The notes beneath the pieces are model-generated. The model was given only the letters and a program-made list of their open reading frames with translations, was not told where the DNA came from and did no database searches. DNA of 36,822 bases from CAYUAI01 sp964442745 (GTDB lineage: Bacteria; Pseudomonadota; Gammaproteobacteria; S012-40): the NCBI GenBank assembly GCA_964442745.1, contig CAYUAI010000036.1, forward strand, positions 1-36,822. Direction: 5' to 3'. This document shows positions 5,581-13,648 of this stretch, one piece after another (position 1 is the stretch's first letter; each line of letters opens with the position of its first letter). Both the position numbers and the translations under genes were made by a program.

Positions 5581-8256
5581 TTACGAATCAATTTGACTAA
5601 CATCAAGCGAGACTAAATCAAGTAATTCAGTGTCACTCATTTCTGTTAATAATGTGCCCGAGTCACCTTCCAATAAATCATTAGCTAATGACATTTTGTC
5701 AGTAATCAGTGCATCAATTTTTTCTTCGATCGTGCCAGAACAAACAAATTTGTGGACCAGTACATTGCGTTTTTGGCCAATGCGAAAGGCACGGTCAGTC
5801 GCTTGGTTTTCCACTGCCGGATTCCACCAACGGTCAAAGTGAATCACGTGAGAGGCGGCTGTCAGATTGAGCCCAGTACCACCAGCCTTGATCGATAGCA
5901 CAAAAAAAGGCGGTCCCTGTACGTTCTGGAACTGATCCACCATTTTTTTACGCTGCCCCACCGGCGTTTTACCATCCAGTACCAGCCCAGCTTGCCCAAA
6001 ACAATCGGTCAAAAAATCAGCCAGAGGACGCGTCATCTCACGAAACTGAGTAAAGATTAAAACTTTTTCCTGGCGCGAAGCTACTTCTTCGCAAATTTCG
6101 GCTAAGCGAGCAAACTTTCCGCTGTCTTTCGCCAGGTAATCGCCATCCCCTAACAATTGTGAAGGATGATTACAAATTTGTTTAAATCGAAGTAAATACG
6201 CTAACACCAAGCCTCGCCGCTGGATGCCAGTCAATCCTTGTAAACCCGCCGATAATTCTACCACGGTTTTTTGGTACAAAACGGCTTGGGTTTTGGTTAA
6301 TGCGCAATAAGCATAGACTTCGGTTTTATCGGGTAAATCGCTAATAATGGTTTTATCGGTTTTCAGGCGACGTAAAATATAAGGTTGTAACAAACGCCTC
6401 AAGGGAGCATATTGTTGTTGTTCGCGGGCTTCCAGGGTTTTAATAAATTTCTTGAACATAGCCCCACTGCCGAGCAATCCTGGGCATAAAAAATCAAACA
6501 GCGACCATAAATCAGATAAGCGATTTTCTACGGGCGTGCCGGTCAGCGCAATTCTCGCTTGCGCCTTGAGTTGTTTCACTGTTTTAGTTTGGCGGGTATT
6601 CGGGTTTTTAATGGCTTGTGCTTCATCAAGCACCACTAACTGCCAGTCTTGCGAAAGCAACCATGGCTGACGCAATAACATGCCATAAGATGTCAGCACC
6701 ACATCGCTGTTTTGTACCCTTTTTTTATCATCGCTTGCTAGGTTTTTCGTCTTATTGGTTTGCGAGGGATGCAAAATTACATAATTCAACGAGGGCGAAA
6801 ATTTTTCGAGCTCATCTTTCCAGTTGCCCAACAAGGACGCGGGCAAAACCAATAATGAGGCTTTTTTAGTGCGTTTTTTCTTTAACAAAAGCAATAAGGC
6901 AATGACCTGAATGGTTTTACCCAAACCCATGTCATCGGCTAAGCAGGCACCCAACCCCAGTCGGCTTAAATGCCAAAGCCAATTCACCCCCACCGCTTGA
7001 TAAGGGCGCAAAACAGCGTTGAGCGATGAACCCAGTTGTGCCACACTCACCGCTTCAGGCTGACGTAACTCATTAAGAATTTCACTTAACCCAGCCCCGG
7101 CATTGATAAACGACCAAGCCTGCGTATCCTCCAGACGAGTATTCGCGCTTAGGTCCATGGGGGCACCGGCTAACAATCGCATGCCTTCGACAAACGACAC
7201 CCCATTTTTACCAGATTCATGCGCCAGCCCACGCCAATGTTCAAGGGCTTGAGATAGCTGTTGCTTATCGACCTCAACCCACTGACCTTTTAATAACATC
7301 AGACCATCTTCAGCGGCCATCAATTGCTGCCACTCGGCGGGTGTTAACGGTTGATCACCCAAGACTAATGCCACATTAAAATCAAGCATGGCTGAGGCGT
7401 TAAATTTTTGATTGTGTTTGCTGTCAAGACTGACGCTGACTTGAGGGCGCGCCCGTTTTTTCCACCAATCGGGCAATCGCACAATCACACCACAGGCTTC
7501 ATATAAGGCCACGTCTTTCAGAAATTGATAGCTCTCCGCCGGTGTCCACGCCAACGGATGATAGATATCCCCAGAATCCACCAAATCGCTGATTAAATCG
7601 CTGGATTTAGCGGCCAATTGAATCGGTGACAAAAGATTAATCAGTGCTTTTTTATTGCCCGCACCAGCATATTCTTGTAATGCTTTCGCCAACGGAAGAT
7701 GATGCGTTTTGCCTTGTTTGGAGAGCTGTGACGCATAGGTCGCCAAAAAAGCAAAGGGATACTCCGGGTCATTTTTATTCTCCGCCAGGTGGAAACACAC
7801 ACGCCCCACCTGGCGCCATTGCGGTGCCTGTTTTTTTAAAAAAACGTCAAGTTTGCCCGCTTGTTTGTTGACTTGCTGACATAGCCAACCATCCAGCTCA
7901 GTCCAGGCCATCTCAAGCACCTGTAGCGAAAGATACTCAGCCCCCTTCATCGGTGGCACGCTTAATAACAGTTGTTGGCTATCAGGCAATAACCCAATCG
8001 CTTCAATTTGTTCAGCATTAGAATCTGAGCGATGGCAACGCTCGGTCATATACATACAGGCAAATTCCCGCCAAAACCGGAAAGATAGCGATAACCCCGT
8101 ATCACTTTTGGTCGCCGCCAATGCAAATAGACCTTCCCCGACTTGATGGGAGAAAGCCTTAACAATGGTGTTTTTCACTCCAGCCTCTAATGAATCCGTC
8201 GATTCAATAAAACAGTGAAGTTGCCCAGAAGGCAATACCCCGAGTTCAATCGTCAT
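5581..8256 (-). CDS. SNF2-family DEAD/DEAH-box helicase (ATPase)
   Basis: Residue numbers count from the possible TTG start at 8271. An N-terminal region of about 400 residues, typical of bacterial SNF2 proteins, precedes a complete SNF2 ATPase core. The core has Walker A DDMGLGKT near 446-453, DEAQ near 549-552, motif III LTGTP near 576-580, and the second RecA domain with AGGTGLNL near 796-803 and QATDRAFRIGQ near 823-833. All catalytic motifs look intact. The enzyme should be a DNA-dependent ATPase that translocates on or remodels nucleoprotein. It is the first gene of a compact operon with the SWIM protein (15-base gap), TerD and DUF3422. A TTG at 8271 could add five residues; the ATG at 8256 is preferred although no strong ribosome-binding site precedes either. 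The SNF2/SWIM pair resembles ywqA/ywqB of Bacillus. Confidence 0.92.
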   Translation of the reverse strand: MTIELGVLPSGQLHCFIESTDSLEAGVKNTIVKAFSHQVGEGLFALAATKSDTGLSLSFRFWREFACMYMTERCHRSDSNAEQIEAIGLLPDSQQLLLSVPPMKGAEYLSLQVLEMAWTELDGWLCQQVNKQAGKLDVFLKKQAPQWRQVGRVCFHLAENKNDPEYPFAFLATYASQLSKQGKTHHLPLAKALQEYAGAGNKKALINLLSPIQLAAKSSDLISDLVDSGDIYHPLAWTPAESYQFLKDVALYEACGVIVRLPDWWKKRARPQVSVSLDSKHNQKFNASAMLDFNVALVLGDQPLTPAEWQQLMAAEDGLMLLKGQWVEVDKQQLSQALEHWRGLAHESGKNGVSFVEGMRLLAGAPMDLSANTRLEDTQAWSFINAGAGLSEILNELRQPEAVSVAQLGSSLNAVLRPYQAVGVNWLWHLSRLGLGACLADDMGLGKTIQVIALLLLLKKKRTKKASLLVLPASLLGNWKDELEKFSPSLNYVILHPSQTNKTKNLASDDKKRVQNSDVVLTSYGMLLRQPWLLSQDWQLVVLDEAQAIKNPNTRQTKTVKQLKAQARIALTGTPVENRLSDLWSLFDFLCPGLLGSGAMFKKFIKTLEAREQQQYAPLRRLLQPYILRRLKTDKTIISDLPDKTEVYAYCALTKTQAVLYQKTVVELSAGLQGLTGIQRRGLVLAYLLRFKQICNHPSQLLGDGDYLAKDSGKFARLAEICEEVASRQEKVLIFTQFREMTRPLADFLTDCFGQAGLVLDGKTPVGQRKKMVDQFQNVQGPPFFVLSIKAGGTGLNLTAASHVIHFDRWWNPAVENQATDRAFRIGQKRNVLVHKFVCSGTIEEKIDALITDKMSLANDLLEGDSGTLLTEMSDTELLDLVSLDVSQIDS

Positions 8257-8395
8257 AATATTTCGTAGCAAGCCACTGAAACGAACAATAATAAAGCAAA
8301 AACCTCGCTTTGCAAAATCGAGCTAAAAATCACCGCGTTATCAACTTAAGCTCGCAGAAAAATCCATATGCATACGCTACCCAATTAAGCGCCGG
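8257..8395. promoter_or_regulatory. Leader region of the SNF2/SWIM/TerD/DUF3422 operon
   Basis: This AT-rich stretch precedes the operon's first gene and should contain its promoter. No confident -35/-10 pair could be picked out. A small CTCG...CGAG hairpin lies around 8307-8323. It ends at the boundary of the dispersed repeat, which begins at 8396. Confidence 0.3.
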
Positions 8396-8580
8396 GCAGG
8401 TTGTGTTTTTTTAACACGTGGTTAGCCTGGAGTGCCTTATGGGGCGAGGCTTACTATGAGCAAGTTAAAACTCGATGCCGCTTTGAATGCTATTTTACTT
8501 ACCTCTCATATGGAGATTAAAACACACCGATTCAACATTAGTTTAGAAATGAGCGACGCAATAATTTTCCGGCTTGGCGC
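8396..8580 (+). repeat. Dispersed repeat, copy A
   Basis: It begins GCAGGTTGTGTTTTTTTAAC, with a GTGTT/AACAC hairpin, and matches copy B at 12875-13034 at close to 90% by eye over about 160 bases. Its distal part (about 8531-8580, TTTAGAAATGAGCGACGCAA) also matches copy C at 21969-22012. A short frame starting ATGAGCAAGTTAAAACTCG runs through it. The differences between A and B are mostly amino-acid changing, with few silent, so the element is probably not protein-coding. It marks the left border of the accessory island. Confidence 0.7.
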
Positions 8581-8602
8581 TGACATAATAGACAACAAAT
8601 AT

Positions 8603-8852
8603 ATTCTAGGATGGATGGGCTATTTTAGGCCATCGGAATGGACTTGAGTCGCAAAGGCCATCACCGATGATCGAGAACAAAGGCAACGCAGATGGGCATG
8701 ACCAATCAATGGTTAAAGTCAAAAGGACTGATATCTATTAAAGAACTTTGGATTGCATTTCATTACTAACGAGAGTGTTCTAAACAAATCGCCGTAGGCG
8801 GACCCACATGTCCGGTGGGGTGGACCGGAGAGAAACTGACTCTTACCCGATT
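8603..8852 (+). mobile_element. Group II intron remnant: maturase C-terminus plus domains V/VI
   Basis: Translated pieces match the C-terminal part of group II intron reverse transcriptase/maturases. ILGWMGYFR at about 8603-8629 corresponds to the GW-x-YFR motif. In another frame, after an in-frame TGA, comes RTKATQMGMTNQWLKSKG followed by LISIKELWIAFHY, ending with TAA at 8767-8769. About 20 bases later, a segment at 8790-8820 with the TCCGGTGGGGTGGAC element resembles the 3' half of intron domain V. The following CTCTTACCCGATTA resembles the intron 3' end. The reverse transcriptase body is gone and the frame is broken, so this is a dead relic. It lies immediately upstream of vapB. Confidence 0.65.
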
Positions 8853-8938
8853 ATATTTTCTTTACTTAACATATGACTTAAATTTATCTCTACCGTATCC
8901 GACGAGCGATATATGTACCACCATAATCGGAGAACTTT

Positions 8939-9172
8939 ATGGGCTCACAAATCGCTAAAATCTTTATGAATGGTAGAAGCCAAGCTATACGATTACCTAA
9001 AGAATTTCGTTTCGATACTGACGAAATTTACATTACTAAGCAAGGACAAAACATTATTATTTCTCCAAAAAAACCCACATGGGGTGAATTTTTTGATTCT
9101 GACTCAACTTTTGGTGATGATTTTTTAAAAAACAGAAATGATACCGACCCACAAGATAGAGATTTTGATTGA
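8939..9172 (+). CDS. vapB: VapB-type antitoxin (AbrB/SpoVT fold)
   Basis: A 77-residue protein opening with AKIFMNGRSQAIRLPKEFRF, the hallmark of the swapped-hairpin AbrB/VapB DNA-binding domain. The C-terminal tail, rich in acidic and aromatic residues, is the usual toxin-binding part. A GGAGAA ribosome-binding site precedes the ATG. The stop codon overlaps the start of the following vapC reading frame (TGATG at 9170-9174), typical for antitoxin-toxin coupling. The toxin gene is broken, so the antitoxin is now an orphan here. It may still bind its own promoter or neutralise related VapC toxins. Confidence 0.88.
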   Translation: MGSQIAKIFMNGRSQAIRLPKEFRFDTDEIYITKQGQNIIISPKKPTWGEFFDSDSTFGDDFLKNRNDTDPQDRDFD

Positions 9173-9557
9173 TGTACATGCTCGATACTAATTATGTGTA
9201 TTTATGTTTTAAAAAAACATTCGGATAAACTAAGGCATAAATTCAAAGCGATTAAAAATCTCTGCATTTCATCCGTCACATACGGTGAGTTGTGCTATGG
9301 AATGGCGAAACCTTAATGAGAGAAAACCGCATGGAACAACTCGATCTTTTTACTCAACGATTACTTATTGACCTATGGAACGAAGATGCCGCTCGACACT
9401 TAGAGCATTACTTAAAAAACTGGGGACACCAATCGGAAATAACGACTTACTCATTGCCTCACACGCTCGAAGTTTAAATGCAGTGTTGGGCACAAACAAT
9501 GTCCGAGAATTTAATAGAGTACCAGACCTCTCAATTAAAAATTTGGCAACGGATTAA
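9172..9557 (+). pseudogene. vapC: vapC toxin (PIN domain) pseudogene with several frameshifts
   Basis: Pieces of a VapC PIN ribonuclease occur in order but in different frames. MYMLDTNYVYLCFKK carries the first catalytic aspartate. SVTYGELCYGMAKP carries the conserved glutamate. NRMEQLDLFTQRLLIDLWNE follows. The last piece is LLKKLGTPIGNNDLLIASHA, leading to a C-terminus ending NVREFNRVPDLSIKNL. At least three indels are needed to join them, the first at a run of seven A residues near 9211. The start overlaps the vapB stop. The length of the restored frame matches an ordinary VapC of about 130 residues. It should be inactive as a toxin unless sequencing error explains the shifts, which is unlikely for three independent events. 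Confidence 0.85.
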
Positions 9558-9570
9558 TTTTTTAAAATAT

Positions 9571-9826
9571 CTTACGGTAGGAAACTCTGTTACCAGCCCC
9601 CCGTGCAGACTCGGACGTACAGTTTTCCCGCCTCCGGTTCCTCGGTTATACTCGCTGTCGCGCCGAACGTTAACTGGCACTCACCTTACGCTGAAGCGGT
9701 ATTTCTGTTATTTTCGGCATCGCCACTCCAACCCGCTTAAATACGCGTTTTAGCGCACCCCACGCGAAAGATTTACGTTTACCGCTCATTGCCACATAAT
9801 CAATACCGCGCAAAAGCTATTACGAC
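9571..9826 (-). mobile_element. Group II intron 3'-end remnant (domain V/VI with ORF tail)
   Basis: On the minus strand a 33-base segment (9608-9640) reading GAACCGGAGGCGGGAAAACT then GTACGTCCGAGTC aligns with the usual domain V of group II introns (GAGCCG...GGGAAAACTGCACG...CGGTTC), with several substitutions. GCACGGGGGGCTGGTAACAG then resembles the domain VI side. Upstream on the same strand a frame ending in TAA at 9670 encodes GKRKSFAWGALKRVFKRVG, reminiscent of the tails of intron-encoded maturases. The mutated domain V and missing ORF body suggest a dead remnant. It faces the plus-strand intron remnant across the vapBC locus. Confidence 0.6.
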
Positions 9827-9838
9827 ACTTCGCAATGT

Positions 9839-11461
9839 TCAAATACGAGGCAACCCAAGGTCGGCCACATAATCTAAATTTTCGAAAACATAAATGTGAT
9901 CAAATATGGGTACACGTCGATAACTTGAACTCTTCTCCAGTGCCGCCAAGCACTGCTGCATATCATCAATCATATATTGATTAAGTTCGGGAGTAAGCAC
10001 AAGATACTTCACCGGATAATTTGACTGAGCAATGGCATTTTGCACAGAGCAATCCCCGCCTTCATACTGAACCAAATCTCTGATCGATTTTCGATAAAAA
10101 TGAGATCCAAGCGCCGTTTGAACCGCAATGGCCTCCCCCTGGGAAAAGCGATCAAATTGATCAATTTCTTTTAAAATTTCCCAATGCCTTGCTTCAGGAA
10201 TTGATTTCATAAAATACTTCCCTGGACCCGCCGGCCAAAGAGACAAAAAACAAACACCCCATACTAACAATCCACACTGTACTAATTTTCGGTCTCCCCA
10301 TTTCAGGTACAATGATTTCCAATGAATCTTTTGAATGATGAGAAGCATTGCCAAAAAAAGCAACGTTGAGGAAACATCATCGTAATGAAAACTACTAGAG
10401 ACCATGGTTTCACGACCAGAAACCAAGTTGACACCAATCGCCGGAGCCGCAATAATTCCATAACGCCAAAAAATTAAAGGAAGAAACATAAAAGGAATAA
10501 GCAATTGAAAAAAATAAATAACCTTTTTATAAACATGATCAAAAGGGGCAATACGCATAGTCCAGGAAGGCAAATCATTTCTAAAGTAAGGCATGGCTTG
10601 AAAAATAATAAAATACAAAGCAATAATGCCCACACCAATCAAAAACACCCCCAATTTTTTCCGAGAAGTAGTAAGAAGCAAATAACACCCCATGCCAATC
10701 CATACGCTTCCTAGATGCTCTTTCAATCCCAAAATGAATAACATAGTAACGCCGAAACGAAACCATTGCTCTTTACGAAGCGTTAAAAATGCATACAAAA
10801 TAGCGACAGGTGCAAGCGAAGAAGCTTGAAACTCATAATTAACACTATGGATACCAGGCGCATAAAATAAAAGCCATGCAATTCCTAAAATTGCTCCTGC
10901 CACTTTAGCATGCTTCGGATTATCAAATATTGTTTGTGCAATCCAATAAAATAAAAATGGACACATAACATAGGCTAATACTTTAAAACCCATCATCCAG
11001 TGAATACTGGGCGCAATCGTATAAAAAAGGCTAATAAAAGACATTGAAGGGGTAAAATGATCCGCAAAATTATGCGTACTCAGAAAGGATGAATAAAAGT
11101 CGCCCTGAGATATATTAAAAAGAATGTTACTATGAATTCCTGCATCCCAGGTATTAAGATTAAATGAATAATATTTAAAAACAGCCGTCAAAAAAAATAA
11201 AAAACTATGTGCAATTAAAATCCACGTCCACCACCGCTCGCCCTCTGCCGTTGTCACCCATCGCCCCCACTGTTGCCCTATCGGAGCCACTTTATCGTTA
11301 AACTGTCCAATGTAAATGAGAAACCCGAGATACCCTATTAGCAATAAAGCGGGAAAAGAAAAAAAATCCTGTCCACCCAAACTCGTCCACCAAAAAACGA
11401 AAGTAAGTCCGCCTAACCAAATAACATATTTAGACTGTTCCATAAGATTCGTTTTTAACAT
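9839..11461 (-). CDS. DUF2079 family multi-spanning membrane protein
   Basis: A 540-residue protein with about ten hydrophobic segments. The features NTWDAGIHSNILFN near residue 103, a NFADHFTPSMS segment and a cytoplasmic or periplasmic C-terminal part of about 130 residues match the DUF2079 family. These are predicted integral membrane proteins related in architecture to GT-C glycosyltransferases (aspartate in the first loop, H-x-P motif). The substrate is unknown. The neighbouring GtrA-type gene, 48 bases upstream on the same strand, hints at transfer of a lipid-linked sugar. An internal ATG at codon 7 is an alternative start. The pair lies inside an island flanked by direct repeats and relics of mobile elements, suggesting acquisition by transfer. 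Confidence 0.82.
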   Translation of the reverse strand: MLKTNLMEQSKYVIWLGGLTFVFWWTSLGGQDFFSFPALLLIGYLGFLIYIGQFNDKVAPIGQQWGRWVTTAEGERWWTWILIAHSFLFFLTAVFKYYSFNLNTWDAGIHSNILFNISQGDFYSSFLSTHNFADHFTPSMSFISLFYTIAPSIHWMMGFKVLAYVMCPFLFYWIAQTIFDNPKHAKVAGAILGIAWLLFYAPGIHSVNYEFQASSLAPVAILYAFLTLRKEQWFRFGVTMLFILGLKEHLGSVWIGMGCYLLLTTSRKKLGVFLIGVGIIALYFIIFQAMPYFRNDLPSWTMRIAPFDHVYKKVIYFFQLLIPFMFLPLIFWRYGIIAAPAIGVNLVSGRETMVSSSFHYDDVSSTLLFLAMLLIIQKIHWKSLYLKWGDRKLVQCGLLVWGVCFLSLWPAGPGKYFMKSIPEARHWEILKEIDQFDRFSQGEAIAVQTALGSHFYRKSIRDLVQYEGGDCSVQNAIAQSNYPVKYLVLTPELNQYMIDDMQQCLAALEKSSSYRRVPIFDHIYVFENLDYVADLGLPRI

Positions 11462-11509
11462 TTGTCTGGTTTCTTAATTTTTCTGATGATAACAAAGTCA
11501 CGACATCGA

Positions 11510-11878
11510 CTATTGGGACTGATATGTCCAATAATAATTTAAGGCATATGTTATGAACGTTGTCATTAATAAAGGATATAACTCAAATGATGAATGATTA
11601 ACAAGAGAAACATAAACCGTCGTATTAGCTATAAGGAAAATCACGGCGACGGTAATAAATTTAAGAAAAATTGGGGCATATTTCGCTCTTCCATCCAGTG
11701 ACATGATTAAAATTTCGTTCCGAAAAGTCCATCGGTTATTTGACATAAAACTGCATACTATTCCAGCCATATAACTCATCGCTTTTGCCAAACCTATATC
11801 CAGCATAGAATAGACGATAAAGTGGCTCAAAATAAAAAATATCAGCCAATCTGCTGCTGTATTGATCATTCCAACCAA
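11510..11878 (-). CDS. GtrA-like membrane protein, possibly 5'-truncated
   Basis: A 122-residue protein with four hydrophobic segments and the family pattern VGMINTAADWLIFF at the N-terminus, NNRWTFR after the second segment and YALNYYWTY at the end. This matches GtrA/DPMS-type proteins, which help flip lipid-linked sugars across the inner membrane. The open frame has no ATG; it begins at TTG (11878). Upstream in frame the residues VSTVFRFG look like the normal family N-terminus but are preceded by a TAA, and beyond that by ATGCTTCCCACACCA. The real start may therefore have been lost to a nonsense mutation or rearrangement. It is probably cotranscribed with the DUF2079 gene. Confidence 0.75.
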   Translation of the reverse strand: MVGMINTAADWLIFFILSHFIVYSMLDIGLAKAMSYMAGIVCSFMSNNRWTFRNEILIMSLDGRAKYAPIFLKFITVAVIFLIANTTVYVSLVNHSSFELYPLLMTTFITYALNYYWTYQSQ

Positions 11879-12109
11879 CCCAAAACGAAAAACCGTACTA
11901 ACTTATGGTGTGGGAAGCATAGCGTATCATCTCTGACATCCTTGTATCAGAAAACAGGGTCTCATTTAAGAAACATAAAGGCTACCATTTTAGATAGCGC
12001 AAATCGAGGGATTTTTGATAAGGAATGGGTACGAAATAATCTCCCTGTTTGTAGAGGGACAATGTTGGTATAATGGTGACACTTTTCCACTTGATAATAT
12101 AGGTCACCG

Positions 12110-12734
12110 ATGTATCCACCAAATTATGACAGTGAAATCGAAAAATCCATGATTATCCTCTATGATAGCTTGTCTGAAAAAGACGGCAGGCGATAGGCGG
12201 CCGTGGAAGCCAAAAAAATAGGCCATGGCGGTCTCATTTATATCGCCACCCTGTTCGACTGTGATCAAAGCCTGGTGGCACGCACAGCATCAGCGCGACG
12301 ACCCAGATGCCACGTCGATACTGTGCTTAGCCGATGGTGGCGGTAGCAACTCCTGTCGCCAGCCAGTTTTTAAAGAAAGTTTACAACACTTATCCAACGC
12401 CATTAACCTGCCCATTAGAATGGCGCATTACCCACCTTATACGTCTAAATGGAATCCGGTTGAGCATCGTGTTTTTCCTCATATTACTCGCTCAATGGCC
12501 GGGATCGTGTTGGTCAGTGTTGAGCTTGTCAAAACGTTAGTCAAGCAAGCGACAACGACCACCGGGCTGAAGGTCTTTGCTCGTGTCACCAAAAAGGTGT
12601 ATGAGACAGGGAAAGCAATCGCGAGTGATTTTCATGAATGGGCCAATATTAAAGCGGATGAAAAACTGGCCCAATGGAACTACGTCATTAGTCCTGTCAT
12701 GCAAAACGGGAAGTTATTTCGTGCCCGTTCCTAA
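12110..12734 (+). pseudogene. ISAzo13-type transposase, internally deleted
   Basis: An N-terminal piece (LYDSLSEKDGRR, stop, then AKKIGHGG) is followed, after a junction near 12270-12290, by a C-terminal half with LADGGGSNSCRQPVFKE, RMAHYPPYTSKWNPVEHR, GLKVFARVTKKVYETG and a KLAQWNY ending. These are diagnostic of ISAzo13-family transposases, which are normally about 400 residues. The central catalytic part is missing and a TAG interrupts the N-terminal piece, so the element is dead. The C-terminal 170 codons remain open. No clear terminal inverted repeat was found on the right side. Confidence 0.85.
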
Positions 12735-12874
12735 TATTCAGCAGCCCAGCAGCACCCGAGCGAAAAATAGTCTCCACCATAGAATGAGGAGGAAAGGGAT
12801 TTGTATTGCCTAGCGAAAATGAGACTGAACTCAGACGGTTCAATAGGGTTAGTCTCTACGCTGATGAAACACAG

Positions 12875-13034
12875 GCAGGTTGTGTTTTTTTTAACACGTG
12901 GTTAGCATGGAGTGCTTTATGGGAGCTAGGCTTACTATGAGCGAATTAAAACTCGATGCCACTTTGAATGCTACTTTACTTACCTCTCATATGGAAATTA
13001 ACGCACACCGATCCAACACTGACTTAGGAATGAG
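12875..13034 (+). repeat. Dispersed repeat, copy B
   Basis: Same orientation as copy A (8396-8580), with the same beginning including the GTGTT...AACAC hairpin, and about 18 differences over about 158 bases by eye. It encodes a short open frame (ATGAGCGAATTAAAACTCG onward), but the substitutions against copy A are mostly amino-acid changing, so coding is doubtful. It marks the right border of the accessory island and lies 92 bases before the following lipoprotein gene. Confidence 0.7.
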
Positions 13035-13114
13035 ACCATCATTAATCGTAATACCCTCAAACCCGGGAAGCCTTAAGCTGTTTTAACAAAAATGACACCA
13101 TTTAACCACTCAGG

Positions 13115-13124
13115 AAGGAGGTGA
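13115..13124 (+). promoter_or_regulatory. Perfect Shine-Dalgarno sequence deciding the lipoprotein start
   Basis: AAGGAGGTGA is fully complementary to the 3' end of 16S rRNA. Its core GGAGG ends five bases before the ATG at 13127. This argues for that ATG over the GTG at 13121, which lies inside the site. Confidence 0.75.
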
Positions 13125-13126
13125 GC

Positions 13127-13645
13127 ATGAGCCACATAATAAAATTGTGCAACAGAGGTTGGGTGATCCTTTACCTCATCTGCACCGCCGCATGCACCAC
13201 AACACAGATTGTTGATAGTCACCCACTATTTATTAAGTCAAGCAATGAATCCTATGCAAACGTTTATATATTGCGGCCCGATACCCAACGAACCCGAGGT
13301 ATTGCGGATAGCCCGATCACCATTGAATTGGATAAAATTAAAATTTCCGAATTAGCAAGAGGTGAATATATTCTGATAAAAATAAAACCCGCCTCCACCG
13401 ATTTTATTGTTCGTTCGCTCACCTACTTGACGGGAAAAACCATGCCAGAAACCGTTTGGCGTGCTCGCCGCTTTACCTTTAATGCGAATAAAACGTATTT
13501 TGTGGTACCCCGCTTTCAGCAACAAGAATGGCGCGGGATCTATTTTATCCCCGAGCTCATTAGCCTTGAAGAAGCCAGCCGATTAGCCATCGACCTGAAA
13601 CCCGCCGGACAACTCGCCAAAAAAGAACCCATCAAAAAACCTTGA
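13127..13645 (+). CDS. DUF2846-like lipoprotein
   Basis: A 172-residue protein with a lipoprotein signal peptide: a hydrophobic stretch WVILYLICTAAC with the lipidated cysteine at residue 23. The mature part opens with YANVYILRPD, followed by a P-x-x-IELD-x-x-KI strand pair, GEYILIKIKPA, and a C-terminal FFVVPRF-like strand. This is the pattern of DUF2846 domains, small beta-rich lipoproteins that present sugar- or protein-binding surfaces. It is followed three bases later by the LVIVD-repeat gene, so the two are almost certainly cotranscribed and translationally coupled. No molecular function can be stated. Confidence 0.8.
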   Translation: MSHIIKLCNRGWVILYLICTAACTTTQIVDSHPLFIKSSNESYANVYILRPDTQRTRGIADSPITIELDKIKISELARGEYILIKIKPASTDFIVRSLTYLTGKTMPETVWRARRFTFNANKTYFVVPRFQQQEWRGIYFIPELISLEEASRLAIDLKPAGQLAKKEPIKKP

Positions 13646-13648
13646 GAC

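Noticed and set aside
8432..8647. 71-codon frame as a gene
   Set aside because: It is a chimera of the dispersed repeat and a group II maturase relic (ILGWMGYFR), so it is not a real gene.
9292..9557. Two overlapping ORFs as small genes
   Set aside because: Both are fragments of the frameshifted vapC and together restore its C-terminal half.
12225..12734. 170-codon ORF as an intact transposase
   Set aside because: It is only the C-terminal half of an ISAzo13-type transposase; the N-terminal piece and the deletion junction are visible upstream.
12898..13086. 62-codon frame as a gene
   Set aside because: It lies inside the dispersed repeat; substitutions against the other copy are mostly amino-acid changing.
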